Source: Methanothermobacter thermautotrophicus
GTDB lineage: Archaea > Methanobacteriota > Methanobacteria > Methanobacteriales > Methanothermobacteraceae
Assembly (NCBI RefSeq): GCF_014889545.1
Contig: NZ_QKOF01000006.1
Span: forward strand, 496,001 to 560,000
Reading direction: 5' to 3'
DNA: 64,000 nt
Of the stretch, positions 40,778 to 51,623 are shown one piece after another. The stretch's first letter is position 1, and each line of letters opens with the position of its first letter. The translations under genes were made by a program, and so were the position numbers. The notes under the pieces are model-generated. The model was not told the origin of the DNA and searched no databases. It was given only the letters and a program-made list of their open reading frames with translations.

Positions 40778-42433
40778 TTATTTCTCTTTAAATTCGATTT
40801 CAAGGGCAATGACAGGGTATTCCAGGTTGAAGTTTGTTACAACCTCTGGGTGGACCTCACCGAAGAATCCTCTTATAGCTGAGGATTTGCCCTCAGATTC
40901 TATGGCCGCACACCTTCCATCAATGAAGGACGGGTGTTCAAGGGGTTCTATCCTGAACTTGTACCCTAGATTCTCAACCACAGCCGCTGCAATGGACTTC
41001 ATCTCGGTGAAACCTGCACTGGAATGTGTGACGGCGCATGCAAGCTTCTTCACGACCCTGGTTCGGGTCTCAGATTCAGGGTCAATGTACACCACATCCC
41101 CGACCTCGAATATCTTCTGGGGCAGGTCCTCATGCTTGTTGTCCTCAAAGAATTCAAGGAGACCATTAAGGAGGCTCTTGCGGATCATGGTCCTGTCCTG
41201 GGAGATGGGCTGGGCAACCTCAACCCTCTCATCCTCCTCAAGTCTCATCCTATGGTAGTGACTCTCCTCACTGGTTAACATGAGGCTCATAACCTCCTGG
41301 AATCCAAGGCCCACCATGACCTCCCTTATAAATGCGTCTGCACGGCTCCAGCTGTCCTCCTCTGCAATGGTCGCTATATCAGGAAGTTCGGGTTCAATCC
41401 TCCCGATGCAGTGCTGCACAGCTATGTTCTCAATAAGGTCAACCTCATGGAGTATATCCACCCGGTATGGGGGTATAACAGCAACCACCTCATCATCTGA
41501 GATCAGCCGGGCGTCCATCCGGGCCTTCATGAGGAGATCCATGACCTCATCTGCATCAAGTTCAATTCCTGTTATCCTTGAGGCCTCTGAGACAGATACC
41601 CTCATCTCACCCGGTCTGAGGTCGGGTAGGTGCAGCTCCCCGTCGGGGCGCTTAACCCTTACTGAGCCTATCCTTCCACCCGCCTCTGCAAAGGATGTGC
41701 AGATGATATTCAGGGCCTGGTTGACGGCCCTCTCATCGGTTCCTGTGACATCCACGAGTATCCTTCTGGTTTTAACGGTTAACTTGGTGAGTTCCCCATT
41801 TATTATGGGTGGCATGGATAGGACGTCCCCCTTCTTATCTGTTATCAGGGGGTAGCGGTCATGGTCCCTGAGGAGGTGGGCGTAACTGACACCCTTGGGG
41901 TGCTCCTCAAGTATCTCGTGGGGTGTCATCTCACAAAGGCTGTCAAGGGGTGTGAATGTGACCCCCTCCGGTTCAACGCCACTGTAAAGGAAGGGTGGCT
42001 CCACCTGGTCAAGGTCATGGATGCCTATGGCCACCTTCCTCCGGTCCCTGCCTATGACCCAGTGGAGGTCCTCCTGGAACTCCATCACCTGCTTAAGTTT
42101 TTTATCTGTGAAACTGACATCCTCTATGACTGCCATTCCAAGGTAGGGCCTCACATCCAGTACAGACTCATCGACTGTGACCTCCACCCCGGAGTCATGG
42201 ACATCATAGGAGGGCATACCCTTTTCAATCCCAAGGAATCCCCGGAGGCTCCTTGCAACACCCTCAACCGAGAGCAGGTCAGGACGGTTGGGGAAGAACT
42301 CAACCTTAATGCTCTCATCATCAAAGTCCTCTATATCGCTTCCCATCATCGGCAGAACATCAAGGAGCTTCTCCCTGTCAATATCAATGCCCAGTTCCTT
42401 CAGGTCATCATAATCGAACGTTATAACAGGCAT
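40778..42433 (-). CDS. pheT: phenylalanine--tRNA ligase beta subunit
   Basis: 551 residues, the archaeal-type beta chain that carries the B3/B4 editing part, B5 and a catalytic-like fold and pairs with PheS encoded elsewhere. [19 protein letters not shown] at the start and the [16 protein letters not shown] region are typical. ATG 42433 is preceded by GGAGGATCACC; the frame runs on to 42481 without support. No phage or tRNA neighbour; it stands alone. Confidence 0.95.
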   Translation of the reverse strand: MPVITFDYDDLKELGIDIDREKLLDVLPMMGSDIEDFDDESIKVEFFPNRPDLLSVEGVARSLRGFLGIEKGMPSYDVHDSGVEVTVDESVLDVRPYLGMAVIEDVSFTDKKLKQVMEFQEDLHWVIGRDRRKVAIGIHDLDQVEPPFLYSGVEPEGVTFTPLDSLCEMTPHEILEEHPKGVSYAHLLRDHDRYPLITDKKGDVLSMPPIINGELTKLTVKTRRILVDVTGTDERAVNQALNIICTSFAEAGGRIGSVRVKRPDGELHLPDLRPGEMRVSVSEASRITGIELDADEVMDLLMKARMDARLISDDEVVAVIPPYRVDILHEVDLIENIAVQHCIGRIEPELPDIATIAEEDSWSRADAFIREVMVGLGFQEVMSLMLTSEESHYHRMRLEEDERVEVAQPISQDRTMIRKSLLNGLLEFFEDNKHEDLPQKIFEVGDVVYIDPESETRTRVVKKLACAVTHSSAGFTEMKSIAAAVVENLGYKFRIEPLEHPSFIDGRCAAIESEGKSSAIRGFFGEVHPEVVTNFNLEYPVIALEIEFKEK

Positions 42434-42515
42434 GGTGATCCTCCAGTAAATGTGATGTTTCAATGTTATCATGGGTATCAAATAAATAATTAACCGCCAC
42501 CATCAGTATTCTTCG

Positions 42516-42617
42516 GAGGTTCAGGGAGGAAAACCTTTTCTGATGATTGCGGAGGACTTCCACCCTCTCGATGGTCTCCATGGGGGGTTCTGGAGGAAGG
42601 CTTTTTTCTGATCATTA
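42516..42617. repeat. imperfect 34-bp direct repeats upstream of the secreted protein gene
   Basis: GGAGGTTCAGGGAGGAAAAC-CTTTTCTGATGATT at about 42516-42549 and a diverged copy GGGGGTTCTGGAGGAAGGC-TTTTTTCTGATCATT at about 42584-42618, step about 68 nt. The 260-nt gap otherwise holds only promoter-like sequence for the next gene. Confidence 0.45.
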
Positions 42618-42680
42618 GGTTCTGATGGTTGCCTATCACTGGTTTTTTTCCTGGTCATTGAGGAGGTGTGGTTCTGGTAT

Positions 42681-42706
42681 GGTGTGTAACCATAGTTACA
42701 TATACC
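42681..42706 (+). promoter_or_regulatory. TGTAAC-CATA-GTTACA palindrome before the secreted protein gene
   Basis: A perfect 6-bp inverted repeat at 42685-42700, extended imperfectly by GGT/ACC at the edges, about 45 nt before the start codon. It resembles an operator placed over or next to the core promoter. Confidence 0.45.
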
Positions 42707-42742
42707 TCTAAAATCATATTAATTTTGGAGATGATTTTTTAA

Positions 42743-43642
42743 ATGTGGGGTGTATTAATAAATAAATACTGGGGGGTTGCTGTTCTGATTTTTCTTGCAC
42801 TCTCCCCTGGAATGGTTTCAGCGGCACCTGAAAATCAGACATGGAGCAGATGGGGATCCACAGCTAACCATTCACATGTCAAGACATCATATGGTTGCTG
42901 TTCAGTCATCGTGAACGTAAATGATACATGCGCGGTCTTCGCCTACCGGAGGGATTCGACCTACGCAGCCCGCCTCAACATCCAGAGGACGGCATGGAAT
43001 GGCAGGGATACCCTCAAGGAATACAAGACCACCAACGGTTACTTCTTCCACACAGTAATCTCTGAGGGGGGCTGGATGATGGGCTCAGGGGGTCCCGACG
43101 TTGTATGGATAAACCGGGCCCTTGAGTCCATTGGCGGCGACATTATACGCCATGGTAATGTGACCTACAGTGACATGAAGAGGGCCCACAGCCTTGTGAG
43201 GAGACTGGGACTTGGCCACTTCGTTATAAGGGGTCCTGGAGGACAGACGGGAGTCTCAATTTACCGGAGAGGATATTCAAGGCTTTCGGTGTTCAGGTTG
43301 AAGAGCGGCGAATACATTAATGTCCCGAACAGTCCTTCATACTACAGAAGGGGCTACTATTCCTGCTGGAGCAGGGACCCTGTGAAGGCAGCGGTTTATG
43401 CGGCCGGAACAGACAGGTGGGGTTTTAACAGACGCAACATACTGGTCTATGAGACATCAGGAGGAAACTCAACATCCGTGAAGGTCCATGTAACCTTTGA
43501 TGGGGGAAGACTCATAGGGAGATACAGGGGAAGGCCGGATAACCTTCTGTTCCTTGGAAATTATGTCAGGGCATCATCAATTCCACGGATACCCAGGACA
43601 AGTTTCCTTGGGGCTGTAACCCTTGCAAGAATGGCCAAATGA
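42743..43642 (+). CDS. secreted protein of Methanobacteriales type, unknown function
   Basis: 299 residues: signal peptide (about 1-27, ending SAA), then a domain with SYGCCSVIVNVND, FAYRRDSTYAARL, NGYFFHTVISEGGWMMGSGG and PNSPSYYRRGYYSCWS. I have seen this type only in Methanobacteriales surface or secreted proteins, without assigned function. The double cysteine after the leader followed by beta strands and an RRD motif faintly recalls N-terminal-nucleophile amidases, but this is weak. ATG 42743 has GGAGATGAT 8 nt upstream. Many positive residues suit binding to a cell wall. Confidence 0.8.
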   Translation: MWGVLINKYWGVAVLIFLALSPGMVSAAPENQTWSRWGSTANHSHVKTSYGCCSVIVNVNDTCAVFAYRRDSTYAARLNIQRTAWNGRDTLKEYKTTNGYFFHTVISEGGWMMGSGGPDVVWINRALESIGGDIIRHGNVTYSDMKRAHSLVRRLGLGHFVIRGPGGQTGVSIYRRGYSRLSVFRLKSGEYINVPNSPSYYRRGYYSCWSRDPVKAAVYAAGTDRWGFNRRNILVYETSGGNSTSVKVHVTFDGGRLIGRYRGRPDNLLFLGNYVRASSIPRIPRTSFLGAVTLARMAK

Positions 43643-43707
43643 TTAAATGAACATCATAAACCCCATATTATCCTTTTTAATTTATTATCATGCTTTAAAT
43701 AACTTAG

Positions 43708-44067
43708 CTATGCTGCTGAGAATATCATTATAAAGAAGAGGGATTCAACTGTGAAGTGCAGCGCCCTGTGGTACAGCCAGCCATGATCAACCCCGCTAAC
43801 CTGGTGGTACAGGTCAACAACCAGGTGTATTGTGGCGGCAAGGAACCCTACCTCGAGGGATAAAAACACAGCCGATAGGATCAGGAAGTGGAAGAGGGCC
43901 TCCAGGCACTCATGGACCAGCCAGAGCTGTATATTCGATGAGAAGGTCTCCTTGAGGATCCCCGCCAGGAGTATGTAGAAGTCAAAGAACACATTCCAGA
44001 GTATCTTTGTATGTATCTCATCACTTATTGCAAGGAAGAGTGCTATGTAGAACCAGATTAACTCCAT
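43708..44067 (-). CDS. small histidine-rich membrane protein
   Basis: 119 residues with about four transmembrane helices. Histidines recur in patterned places ([36 protein letters not shown]), which could bind metal in the membrane, but I know no family. Start ATG 44067 follows GGTGAATATCG on the minus strand. Convergent with the secreted-protein gene and divergent from valS. Confidence 0.65.
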   Translation of the reverse strand: MELIWFYIALFLAISDEIHTKILWNVFFDFYILLAGILKETFSSNIQLWLVHECLEALFHFLILSAVFLSLEVGFLAATIHLVVDLYHQVSGVDHGWLYHRALHFTVESLFFIMIFSAA

Positions 44068-44208
44068 CGATATTCACCATATGAGAACTTGCTTCCCTTA
44101 ATTCTCCTACAAGGTTAGAGTATTCAAACATCTTTATAAAGATTGGGTAGTGAATATTATCTATAACTACCGAGCACTAATCACAGCTTCTATCAGGGAG
44201 AGAATAAG

Positions 44209-46842
44209 ATGACCGATAATCAGATCCCAAAGGATTACAACCATAAAAACGAGGTTAAATGGCAGAAAAAATGGCAGGAAGAGGACATATACCGCTTCAT
44301 AGGGTCAGGGACAAAGCCAAGGTACATTATAGACACACCACCACCCTACCCCACAGGCTCAATACACATGGGCCACGTGCTCAACTGGGTCTACATGGAC
44401 ATAATAGCCCGTTTCAAGAGGATGAGGGGCTTTGATGTTCTCTTCCCACAGGGATGGGATTGCCACGGCCTCCCAACTGAGGTCAAGGTCGAGGAGACAC
44501 ATAACATCAAGAAGAGTGATGTTTCACGTGAAGAATTCAGGCGCCTCTGCGTTGAACTCACACAGGAAAACATAAGGATGATGAAGGAGCAGATGCAGCG
44601 CCTCGGCTTCAGCCAGGACTGGAACCATGAATTCGTAACCATGACCCCGGAGTACATGAGGAGGACCCAGCTATCATTCCTCCGCATGTACCAGGATGGA
44701 CTCATATACCAGGGAGTGCACCCTGTGAACTGGTGCCCGAGGTGTGAGACTGCAATAGCCTTCGCAGAGGTCGAATACGTTGAGAATGAGACAAACCTTA
44801 ACTACGTCCGGTTCCCGGTTGAGGGTGCAGATGAACACATCACAATAGCAACAACAAGGCCAGAGCTCATGGCTGCATGTGTGGCCGTTGTTGTACACCC
44901 TGATGATGACAGGTTCAGGAAATTTGAGGACAAACTCATAGAGGTGCCCCTCTTCGGACAGAAGGTTAAACTCATAAAGGACCCTGAAGTGGACCCTGAA
45001 TTCGGTACAGGGGCAGTTATGGTGTGCACATTCGGTGATAAAACCGACGTGAGCTGGGTCAACCGGCACGGCCTCGACGTGATAGAGGCGATAGATGAAA
45101 GGGGGTACATGACAGAGTCCGCAGGTAAATACAGGGGACTTACCATAGCAGAGTGCAAGGAGAAGATAGTGGAGGATCTTGAGCGTGAAGGGTTCCTGTT
45201 AAAGAAGGAACCTGTCAAGCAGAACGTTGGAACCTGCTGGAGGTGCAAGACACCCATCGAGATCCTTGTCAAGAAGCAGTGGTTTGTTGCTGTCAAGAAA
45301 CTAATACCCCAGGTGAGGGAAGCTGCAGAGGAGATGAAATGGGTACCTGAACATATGAAGACAAGGCTACTCAACTGGACGGGTTCAATGGACTGGGACT
45401 GGTGCATATCACGTCAGAGGATATTCGCAACACCCATACCTGTCTGGTACTGCAGTGAATGTGGCAGGGTCCACGTGGCAGATGAGGAGATGCTGCCAGT
45501 AGACCCCACAAGGGATGAACCAGGAATAACATGTGAATGCGGAAGCACAGAATTCATAGGAGAGGAGGACGTCCTTGACACATGGATGGACAGCTCAATA
45601 TCACCCCTCTCAGTTGCAGGATGGCCAGATGAGTCCTACAGGGAACTCTTCCCTGCCGATCTGAGACCCCAGGGACATGACATAATCCGTACCTGGGCCT
45701 TCTACACAATACTTCGATGCATGGCCCTCACAGGTGATAAACCATTCAGCGAGATAGTTATAAATGGTATGGTATTCGGAGAGGACGGCCACAAGATGAG
45801 CAAGTCCCGTGGAAACGTGATAGCACCCGAGGAGGTCCTGGAGGATTACGGTGCAGACGCCCTCAGGTTATGGGCTGCAGGCAGTGTGCCGGGATCAGAT
45901 GTTCCCTTCGCATGGAAGGACGTGAAGTACGGCTACAAGTTCCTGAGAAAATTCTGGAACGCCTTCAGATTCATAAGCATACACCTCAAAGAGAACCCGG
46001 AGGTTGAAGCCAGACCCCTGGACCGCTGGATACTCTCCAAGCTCATGACCCTCGTGGCAGAGGTGACAGAGAGCCTCGAGGAGTACAACTTCGCAGCTGC
46101 AGTTAACCGCGTCCAGACCTTCGTCTGGCATGAATTCTGCGATGAATACATTGAGGCAGTTAAATACAGGCTATACTCAGATGAGGATCCTGAGTCAAAG
46201 ATGGCAGCCCAGAACACCCTCAGGAGGGTACTCGACACATGCCTCAGGCTCCTGGCCCCCGTGGCACCCCACTTCACAGAGGAGGTGTACCAGCACGTGG
46301 GGGATGGATCCATCCACATGAGGGGCTGGCCAGAGCACATACCTGAAATCGCTGACCCTGAAATAGAAAGGAGCGGTGACCTTGCAGTCGAAATTATAGG
46401 GGAGATCAGGAGGTTCAAGTCATCATCCAAGATGCCCCTCAACGCGCCACTCAGAGCAGCCACACTCTACACCGATGAGGAATCCGCAGAGATGATAGAA
46501 CCCTTCCTGGATGACATCGCCGGTACAATGAACATAGGTGACATCAGCCTCGTGGCTGGCAGACCAGAGATAACCGAGAGGGCCGTGGAACTGGAGCCAA
46601 GGATGGAGAGGATAGGTCCAGAGTTCAGATCCGATGCCCCCGCCATAATATCCTGGCTCACAAGCGCTGATCCCCAGGAGGTCTACGAGGAGATCCAGAT
46701 GGACGGTGAAATCGAGGTTGAGGGTAAGAAACTCACCATGGATCACATAAGCTTCAGGAAGGAGGTCATCGGAACATCAGGGGAGAGGGTTGATGTTCTG
46801 AACCTTGACGAACCAGAGGTCATAATCGAGATAGTGCGCTGA
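44209..46842 (+). CDS. valS: valine--tRNA ligase
   Basis: 877 residues, class I synthetase. [13 protein letters not shown] is the HIGH region, HKMSKSRGN the KMSKS loop; the CP1 editing domain lies between ([10 protein letters not shown]). Zinc-type Cys pairs WCPRCE, CWRCK, CSECG and CECG are visible. Start ATG 44209 follows GGGAGAGAATAAG. A palindromic TATA-like TCTTTATAAAGA lies about 70 nt upstream. aroA starts 30 nt after the stop. Confidence 0.96.
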   Translation: MTDNQIPKDYNHKNEVKWQKKWQEEDIYRFIGSGTKPRYIIDTPPPYPTGSIHMGHVLNWVYMDIIARFKRMRGFDVLFPQGWDCHGLPTEVKVEETHNIKKSDVSREEFRRLCVELTQENIRMMKEQMQRLGFSQDWNHEFVTMTPEYMRRTQLSFLRMYQDGLIYQGVHPVNWCPRCETAIAFAEVEYVENETNLNYVRFPVEGADEHITIATTRPELMAACVAVVVHPDDDRFRKFEDKLIEVPLFGQKVKLIKDPEVDPEFGTGAVMVCTFGDKTDVSWVNRHGLDVIEAIDERGYMTESAGKYRGLTIAECKEKIVEDLEREGFLLKKEPVKQNVGTCWRCKTPIEILVKKQWFVAVKKLIPQVREAAEEMKWVPEHMKTRLLNWTGSMDWDWCISRQRIFATPIPVWYCSECGRVHVADEEMLPVDPTRDEPGITCECGSTEFIGEEDVLDTWMDSSISPLSVAGWPDESYRELFPADLRPQGHDIIRTWAFYTILRCMALTGDKPFSEIVINGMVFGEDGHKMSKSRGNVIAPEEVLEDYGADALRLWAAGSVPGSDVPFAWKDVKYGYKFLRKFWNAFRFISIHLKENPEVEARPLDRWILSKLMTLVAEVTESLEEYNFAAAVNRVQTFVWHEFCDEYIEAVKYRLYSDEDPESKMAAQNTLRRVLDTCLRLLAPVAPHFTEEVYQHVGDGSIHMRGWPEHIPEIADPEIERSGDLAVEIIGEIRRFKSSSKMPLNAPLRAATLYTDEESAEMIEPFLDDIAGTMNIGDISLVAGRPEITERAVELEPRMERIGPEFRSDAPAIISWLTSADPQEVYEEIQMDGEIEVEGKKLTMDHISFRKEVIGTSGERVDVLNLDEPEVIIEIVR

Positions 46843-46871
46843 TCCATTTGAGGGTATCTGCAGGTGTTTGT

Positions 46872-48131
46872 ATGTATCTCACAGTTGAAAGGTCAGGGAA
46901 CCTTGAAGGAACCGTTAAGGCACCCCCATCAAAGAGCTACACCCACAGGGCAGTCATAATCGCAGCACTGGCAGAGGGGGTATCAGAGATCAGGGACCCC
47001 CTCGTGGCAGAGGACACACTATCATCCCTTAACGCCTGCAGGGCCTTCGGAGTCCGAATTGATGAGGGTGAAACCTGGACCGTCCATGGAAGCGGAGGGG
47101 AACTTGAAACCCCTGATGACGTTATCTATCTTGGGAACTCTGGCACAACCCTCCGCCTCATGACCTCAGTGGCATCTCTTGCAGAAAACTACACGGTACT
47201 CACAGGGGATGAATCCCTCAGGACAAGGCCAATGCAGCCACTCCTTGATGCCCTGAAACCACTCGGTGCCGAGGCAATTTCCTCAAGGATGAATGGGCTA
47301 CCACCGGTTATCGTGAGGGGAGGTTTAAGGGGTGGCAGCACATCCATCAGGGGGGATGTCAGTTCACAGTTCATATCATCCATCCTCATCGCAGCACCCC
47401 TCACAGAGGGTGTTGAAGTGATGGTGGAGGGCGACTTCATATCAAGACCCTACGTTGACATGACAGTTGATGTAATGGATAGGTTCGCTGTCCCCGTTGA
47501 TTATTCTGAAGGCACCTTCAGGGTTGAACCAGCAGTTTACAGGGGATTAGACTACACGGTTGAGGGTGACTACTCATCAGCATCCTACCTTGCAGGGGCA
47601 GTGGCTGCTGCAGGCGGTGATGTCAGGATAGAGAACCTCTTCAGTGATTCGAGGCAGGGTGACCGCATCATACTGGACATAATCAGTGATATGGGGGCCG
47701 AGGTGAGGATGGGCCAGGATAATGTGAGGATATCCTCAACAGGTGAACTTTCAGGGGTCTCTGTCAACCTCCACGACGCCCCTGACCTTCTGCCAACGGT
47801 GGCTGTCCTCGGAGCCCTTGCTTCTGGCTATACTGAGATAGTTGGTGTTGAACATGCGAGGTACAAGGAAACAGACAGGATAAGCACATGTGCAGCTGAA
47901 CTCAGAAGGCTTGGAGTTGATGTCACCGAACTCCCGGATGGCATGATCATAGAGGGCGGTGTTAGTGGAGGTACGGTCTGGTCCCATGGTGACCACAGAC
48001 TTGCAATGGCCTTCACACTCATAGGCCTCAGGGAGGGTATAAGGATAAGGGATGCTGAGGTTTTCAGGGTATCCTTCCCGGATTTTCCAGAGAGAATGAT
48101 GCAGATTGGTTGCAGAATGAAGTTATCCTAA
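46872..48131 (+). CDS. aroA: 3-phosphoshikimate 1-carboxyvinyltransferase (EPSP synthase)
   Basis: Sixth step of the shikimate pathway. 419 residues. PPSKSYTHRA near the N-terminus, YLGNSGTTLRLM, and the C-terminal EHARYKETDRI and DHRLAMAF segments are all complete. ATG 46872 follows GCAGGTGTTTGT; the frame from 46848 is not supported. Likely cotranscribed with valS. It lies 37 kb away from aroK, so the shikimate genes are dispersed. Confidence 0.96.
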   Translation: MYLTVERSGNLEGTVKAPPSKSYTHRAVIIAALAEGVSEIRDPLVAEDTLSSLNACRAFGVRIDEGETWTVHGSGGELETPDDVIYLGNSGTTLRLMTSVASLAENYTVLTGDESLRTRPMQPLLDALKPLGAEAISSRMNGLPPVIVRGGLRGGSTSIRGDVSSQFISSILIAAPLTEGVEVMVEGDFISRPYVDMTVDVMDRFAVPVDYSEGTFRVEPAVYRGLDYTVEGDYSSASYLAGAVAAAGGDVRIENLFSDSRQGDRIILDIISDMGAEVRMGQDNVRISSTGELSGVSVNLHDAPDLLPTVAVLGALASGYTEIVGVEHARYKETDRISTCAAELRRLGVDVTELPDGMIIEGGVSGGTVWSHGDHRLAMAFTLIGLREGIRIRDAEVFRVSFPDFPERMMQIGCRMKLS

Positions 48132-48197
48132 AATATATAAAATATGGTTAACCCATATTCAAATGTTAGACTAACTGAATGACTGTGAGTTGATTAT

Positions 48198-48656
48198 ATG
48201 AAGAAAGCCAAGGAGACAAAGGTTGTAATCTTTGGGGATTATGATACCGGTAAAACAACAACCCTTGAACAGCTCTGTGATAAGATAACCAAGGTGGAAT
48301 ACAAGGGCACAACACTTGCACTTGATTATGGTAACTGCATTGTTAATGGTGAGAAGATACACCTCTTTGCAACACCGGGCCATGAGAGGTTCAAGTTCAT
48401 GCTTGAGATAATATCAAACGGCCTTGACGCTGCAATAATAGTTGTTGATAACTCAAGGGGCGTCACCCTGGCGGAGAAGGAGATAATGGCTGAACTTGAT
48501 GAGAAAAACATACCCTATGTTGTATTCTCAAATAAACAGGACCTTGATGATTCTGAACTGGAGATAGACTTCGACGTGGAGGTATTTCCTACAGTTGCAA
48601 CAGAGGGCAGTGGGCTCATGGAGGGCCTTGAAGTTCTACTTGAAAAGCTCAACTGA
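48198..48656 (+). CDS. small Ras/Arf-like GTPase
   Basis: 152-residue single-domain P-loop GTPase: G1 GDYDTGKTT (13-21), G3 [11 protein letters not shown]4 SNKQD. Similar free-standing archaeal GTPases are related to SRP receptor beta/Arf proteins and to the GTPases paired with Roadblock proteins; no Roadblock gene is adjacent here. Role unknown. The endonuclease III frame follows in the same reading frame directly after the TGA. Confidence 0.88.
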   Translation: MKKAKETKVVIFGDYDTGKTTTLEQLCDKITKVEYKGTTLALDYGNCIVNGEKIHLFATPGHERFKFMLEIISNGLDAAIIVVDNSRGVTLAEKEIMAELDEKNIPYVVFSNKQDLDDSELEIDFDVEVFPTVATEGSGLMEGLEVLLEKLN

Positions 48657-48743
48657 TTTCATTTTTTTAGGATAATAAGCTTTTCTGGTGATCTCATCAA
48701 GGATATTGATGCCATAATTGGGGGTCTGAGGAGGGTATACTCC

Positions 48744-49340
48744 ATGCGTGTCTTTGAGGACCGGGACCCCTACCGTGTACTTATAAGGACCATCCTGTCA
48801 CAGAGGACGAGGGATGAGAACACAGATGAGGCCACAGCCACTCTATTTGAGAGGTACCCTTCCATTGAGGATGTGGCCTATGCGCCCCTCGAGGAACTAG
48901 AAGCCCTCATCAGGAAGGCAGGCTTCTATCATGTGAAGGCCCGGAGGATAAGGGAGGTTTCCAGGATAATCCTTGAGGAATATGATGGGAAGGTTCCTGA
49001 TGACATCGATGAACTTCTTAAACTCCCGGGTGTGGGAAGGAAAACAGCCAACTGTGTACTGGTCTATGCCTTTGGCAGGCCAGCCATACCGGTGGATACC
49101 CATGTCCATCGGATATCCAACAGAATAGGGCTTGTGGATACCAGGACCCCCGAGGAGACCGAGAGGGCACTGATGGAGGTGATTCCAGAGGAGTACTGGA
49201 TAGAGCTCAATGACCTCATGGTACAGTTCGGCCAGGACATATGCAGGCCCCTGGGCCCACGCCATGAGGAGTGCCCCATAGCAGATCACTGCGACTATTA
49301 CCTCAGGATTAACATTGAAGAAGACAAGGAGAAGGTTTAA
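48744..49340 (+). CDS. nth: endonuclease III (N-terminus probably longer)
   Basis: DNA glycosylase/AP lyase for oxidised pyrimidines. From ATG 48744 it has 198 residues: helix-hairpin-helix with catalytic Lys in [13 protein letters not shown], Asp in [12 protein letters not shown], and a C-terminal cluster loop reading C-x6-H-x2-C-x5-C instead of four Cys. The frame codes for family-like residues ([11 protein letters not shown]) before the ATG back to the previous TGA but offers no ATG, GTG or TTG; GGTGAT at 48687-48692 would suit a start at ATC 48696 or ATT 48705. Either the gene uses a rare start or translation depends on the upstream GTPase. Confidence 0.9.
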   Translation: MRVFEDRDPYRVLIRTILSQRTRDENTDEATATLFERYPSIEDVAYAPLEELEALIRKAGFYHVKARRIREVSRIILEEYDGKVPDDIDELLKLPGVGRKTANCVLVYAFGRPAIPVDTHVHRISNRIGLVDTRTPEETERALMEVIPEEYWIELNDLMVQFGQDICRPLGPRHEECPIADHCDYYLRINIEEDKEKV

Positions 49341-49445
49341 GGAAGTGATCTATAAACCACGTCCGTTTTTTGCCTTTCTAGTAACATCGGAAAGAGCTCA
49401 TATCAGACCTTCTAAAAAGCCGGGAACATCTATAGGTTGATCGGA

Positions 49446-51623
49446 TCACTCTTTAAGTGCAGCGACCTTCTCTGCAAAGGCTGATAGCACCTTCTTTGAA
49501 AGTCCCTCGATATACTTGAGTGAACCGGCACATTCATGGCCACCACCATCTATCACTGCCTCAGGGATCTCCTCTGCGAGTTCCCAGACTATCTCGTTGA
49601 GGTTGAATCCAAATTTCTCATTGACAGCATCAGTGGCCCTTATAACACCGAAGTCAGGCCCGTAGGCCAGGGTGATTATAGGTGTCTCCTCGCCATGCTT
49701 CTGGACCATGTAATCATGGACGAATCCACAGGTCTTGCCGGGGGCAGGGAATGTGAAGCGGTGTGAGTACTTCTCAACATCCAGGACATTGAAGAGTATC
49801 CCGTTGGGCAGCCTTGTGGATTTGAGGTTGGGTATGGCTGCCCGGAGCTGGGTGTCAACCTTCCTCTCGTATTCCCTGTAGAGTGCATCAACAAGTTTCT
49901 TGTGTTTATCAAGACTTCCAAGCCCGAGTATGGTGTCAATGATTCCCCTGCCATTCATGAACCTCAGATAGAAGGCCTCAAAGTCTATACATGCGGCGAT
50001 CCTCTCAAGGTCCTCCCTCTCATAGCCGCGCTCGGCTGCAAGCTCAATGTAGGCCTCGGCTTCAGGGGAATTTGCATGGTCACCAACCGCAGCTATACCT
50101 GGGAGATGCATAATCCTCTCTGCAATTTCAGGGTTTATCATCTTGGCTATCTCCACTGATAGCGCCCCTGCAGTTATCTGGGAGTCGCCACCGACCAGGT
50201 ATGGGTTCACGTGGGTGTCAACGTATTCATCAACCTCAACACGTCCATCCTGGACCTCGCCAGGGTAGTGGTGGTCCACAACCACGATTTCAATGTCATA
50301 TATCTTGGCCTTCATGAGGGCGAGGATGTCCTCCTCTGTTGACCCGTTATCCAGGAGTACAAGGAGGGGAAGTTTCTGCCCGTGCCTCTCAAGGTCCTCA
50401 AGGGCATATGAGAGGTCCTTCACGACATCCTCAAGTTCATAGAACGGTGCCTTGCTGGGGGCCCTCTTGAAGTAGTGCCACTCAGCATCTGTGCTGGGGT
50501 TGAGGTCACGGAGGAGGGGTAAAACGGCCTTCTCAATGGCGACACCGGCACAGATACCATCAGCGTCTGCATGGTGCCTCACAAGGATTGATCTTCCATC
50601 ATAGACAGCCCTCCTTATTGCCTTGGCCGCCTCAACAAGCTTTGGCCTTAATTTTTCAAGGGTTTCACTTTCAATTAGCAGGTCCTTCCTTTCTGGTTCA
50701 GCCCTTCTGTCTATGGCCTCATCTATGAGTCGCCTGGCCTCAGCGGCTTCCTTACCTATCAGGCGTTCGATTGACTCGGATTCTATCTGAATCTTTCCTG
50801 TGTGCTGGTTAACCTCCCCTATAACCTCAACTATGTGGCCGATCTGTATGTGGGGGTAGACCCTTATACCTGGCTCGTCGAAGGCGGCGGCCCATGTGGT
50901 CCCTGTTTCATCGGATACTGTGAATATGGTGGGACCGGATGTCTGCTGTATCTGTATAACCTCTCCCACTATCCGCACGGTTTTACCAAGGCTCTTTGTA
51001 TCTATATCTGATATCCTGGTCCTTGGCAGGTCCTTCTTTAACTTGATAACCTCGTAGGGGCCCTTTATACTGGCGGGGATCATGTCAACCTCGCCCTTGT
51101 AGGGTTTCACCTGGGATACCCTGACGAATATTTCATCCCCCACCTTGTAGTCTGGGAACACTCCCCTCATGAGTCCCCAGACGTGACTGTTGAGGCTCAC
51201 AAAGACCCCATATTTTTCCACTCTGGTTATCCTTCCACGGTATATGCTTCCAACCTCGAGGTCGTCCATTGTGCATGCAGGGTGGAGGATGTAGACCTTC
51301 TCCTTCTTCTGACAGTCCGGGCAGTACTCATCCCTACCCTTTATCATCCTTCCACATGATGGGCAGATGTTCACCTCACCCTTACCTTTGCAGGTGGGGC
51401 AGGTCTCCCTCACCTCCACCTCACCCTTACCCCTGCAGACATCACAGGGGACCTCATGGGAGTCCTCCAGGTCGAACCTCTGCCTTGCACTGTTTGAAAC
51501 ACCCTTGAAATGATCCTTTATATCCTCTGTTGATCTGAAACCTGTTCCATGGCATGCGCTGCATATCTTGTAACTCTTAACACGGTAACCCTTACCCTTA
51601 CATTCACTACATGACTGAATCAT
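49446..51623 (-). CDS. archaeal DHH-family phosphoesterase with DnaJ-type zinc finger, S1 and OB domains
   Basis: 725 residues. N-terminus: four CxxCxGxG repeats as in DnaJ (CSECKGKG, CSACHGTG, CDVCRGKG, CPTCKGKG) plus a CPSC...CPDC ribbon. Then an S1-like RNA-binding domain (about 126-190), an OB fold (about 215-285), and a DHH/DHHA1 phosphoesterase with RHHADADG, LLDNGST, VVDHHYPG and DGGGHECAGS. This is the archaeal RecJ-like type; a 3' or 5' exonuclease or oligonucleotide hydrolase is likely. ATG 51623 has TGAGGAATACC upstream, better than ATG 51635. Divergent from the toroid protein. Confidence 0.9.
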   Translation of the reverse strand: MIQSCSECKGKGYRVKSYKICSACHGTGFRSTEDIKDHFKGVSNSARQRFDLEDSHEVPCDVCRGKGEVEVRETCPTCKGKGEVNICPSCGRMIKGRDEYCPDCQKKEKVYILHPACTMDDLEVGSIYRGRITRVEKYGVFVSLNSHVWGLMRGVFPDYKVGDEIFVRVSQVKPYKGEVDMIPASIKGPYEVIKLKKDLPRTRISDIDTKSLGKTVRIVGEVIQIQQTSGPTIFTVSDETGTTWAAAFDEPGIRVYPHIQIGHIVEVIGEVNQHTGKIQIESESIERLIGKEAAEARRLIDEAIDRRAEPERKDLLIESETLEKLRPKLVEAAKAIRRAVYDGRSILVRHHADADGICAGVAIEKAVLPLLRDLNPSTDAEWHYFKRAPSKAPFYELEDVVKDLSYALEDLERHGQKLPLLVLLDNGSTEEDILALMKAKIYDIEIVVVDHHYPGEVQDGRVEVDEYVDTHVNPYLVGGDSQITAGALSVEIAKMINPEIAERIMHLPGIAAVGDHANSPEAEAYIELAAERGYEREDLERIAACIDFEAFYLRFMNGRGIIDTILGLGSLDKHKKLVDALYREYERKVDTQLRAAIPNLKSTRLPNGILFNVLDVEKYSHRFTFPAPGKTCGFVHDYMVQKHGEETPIITLAYGPDFGVIRATDAVNEKFGFNLNEIVWELAEEIPEAVIDGGGHECAGSLKYIEGLSKKVLSAFAEKVAALKE

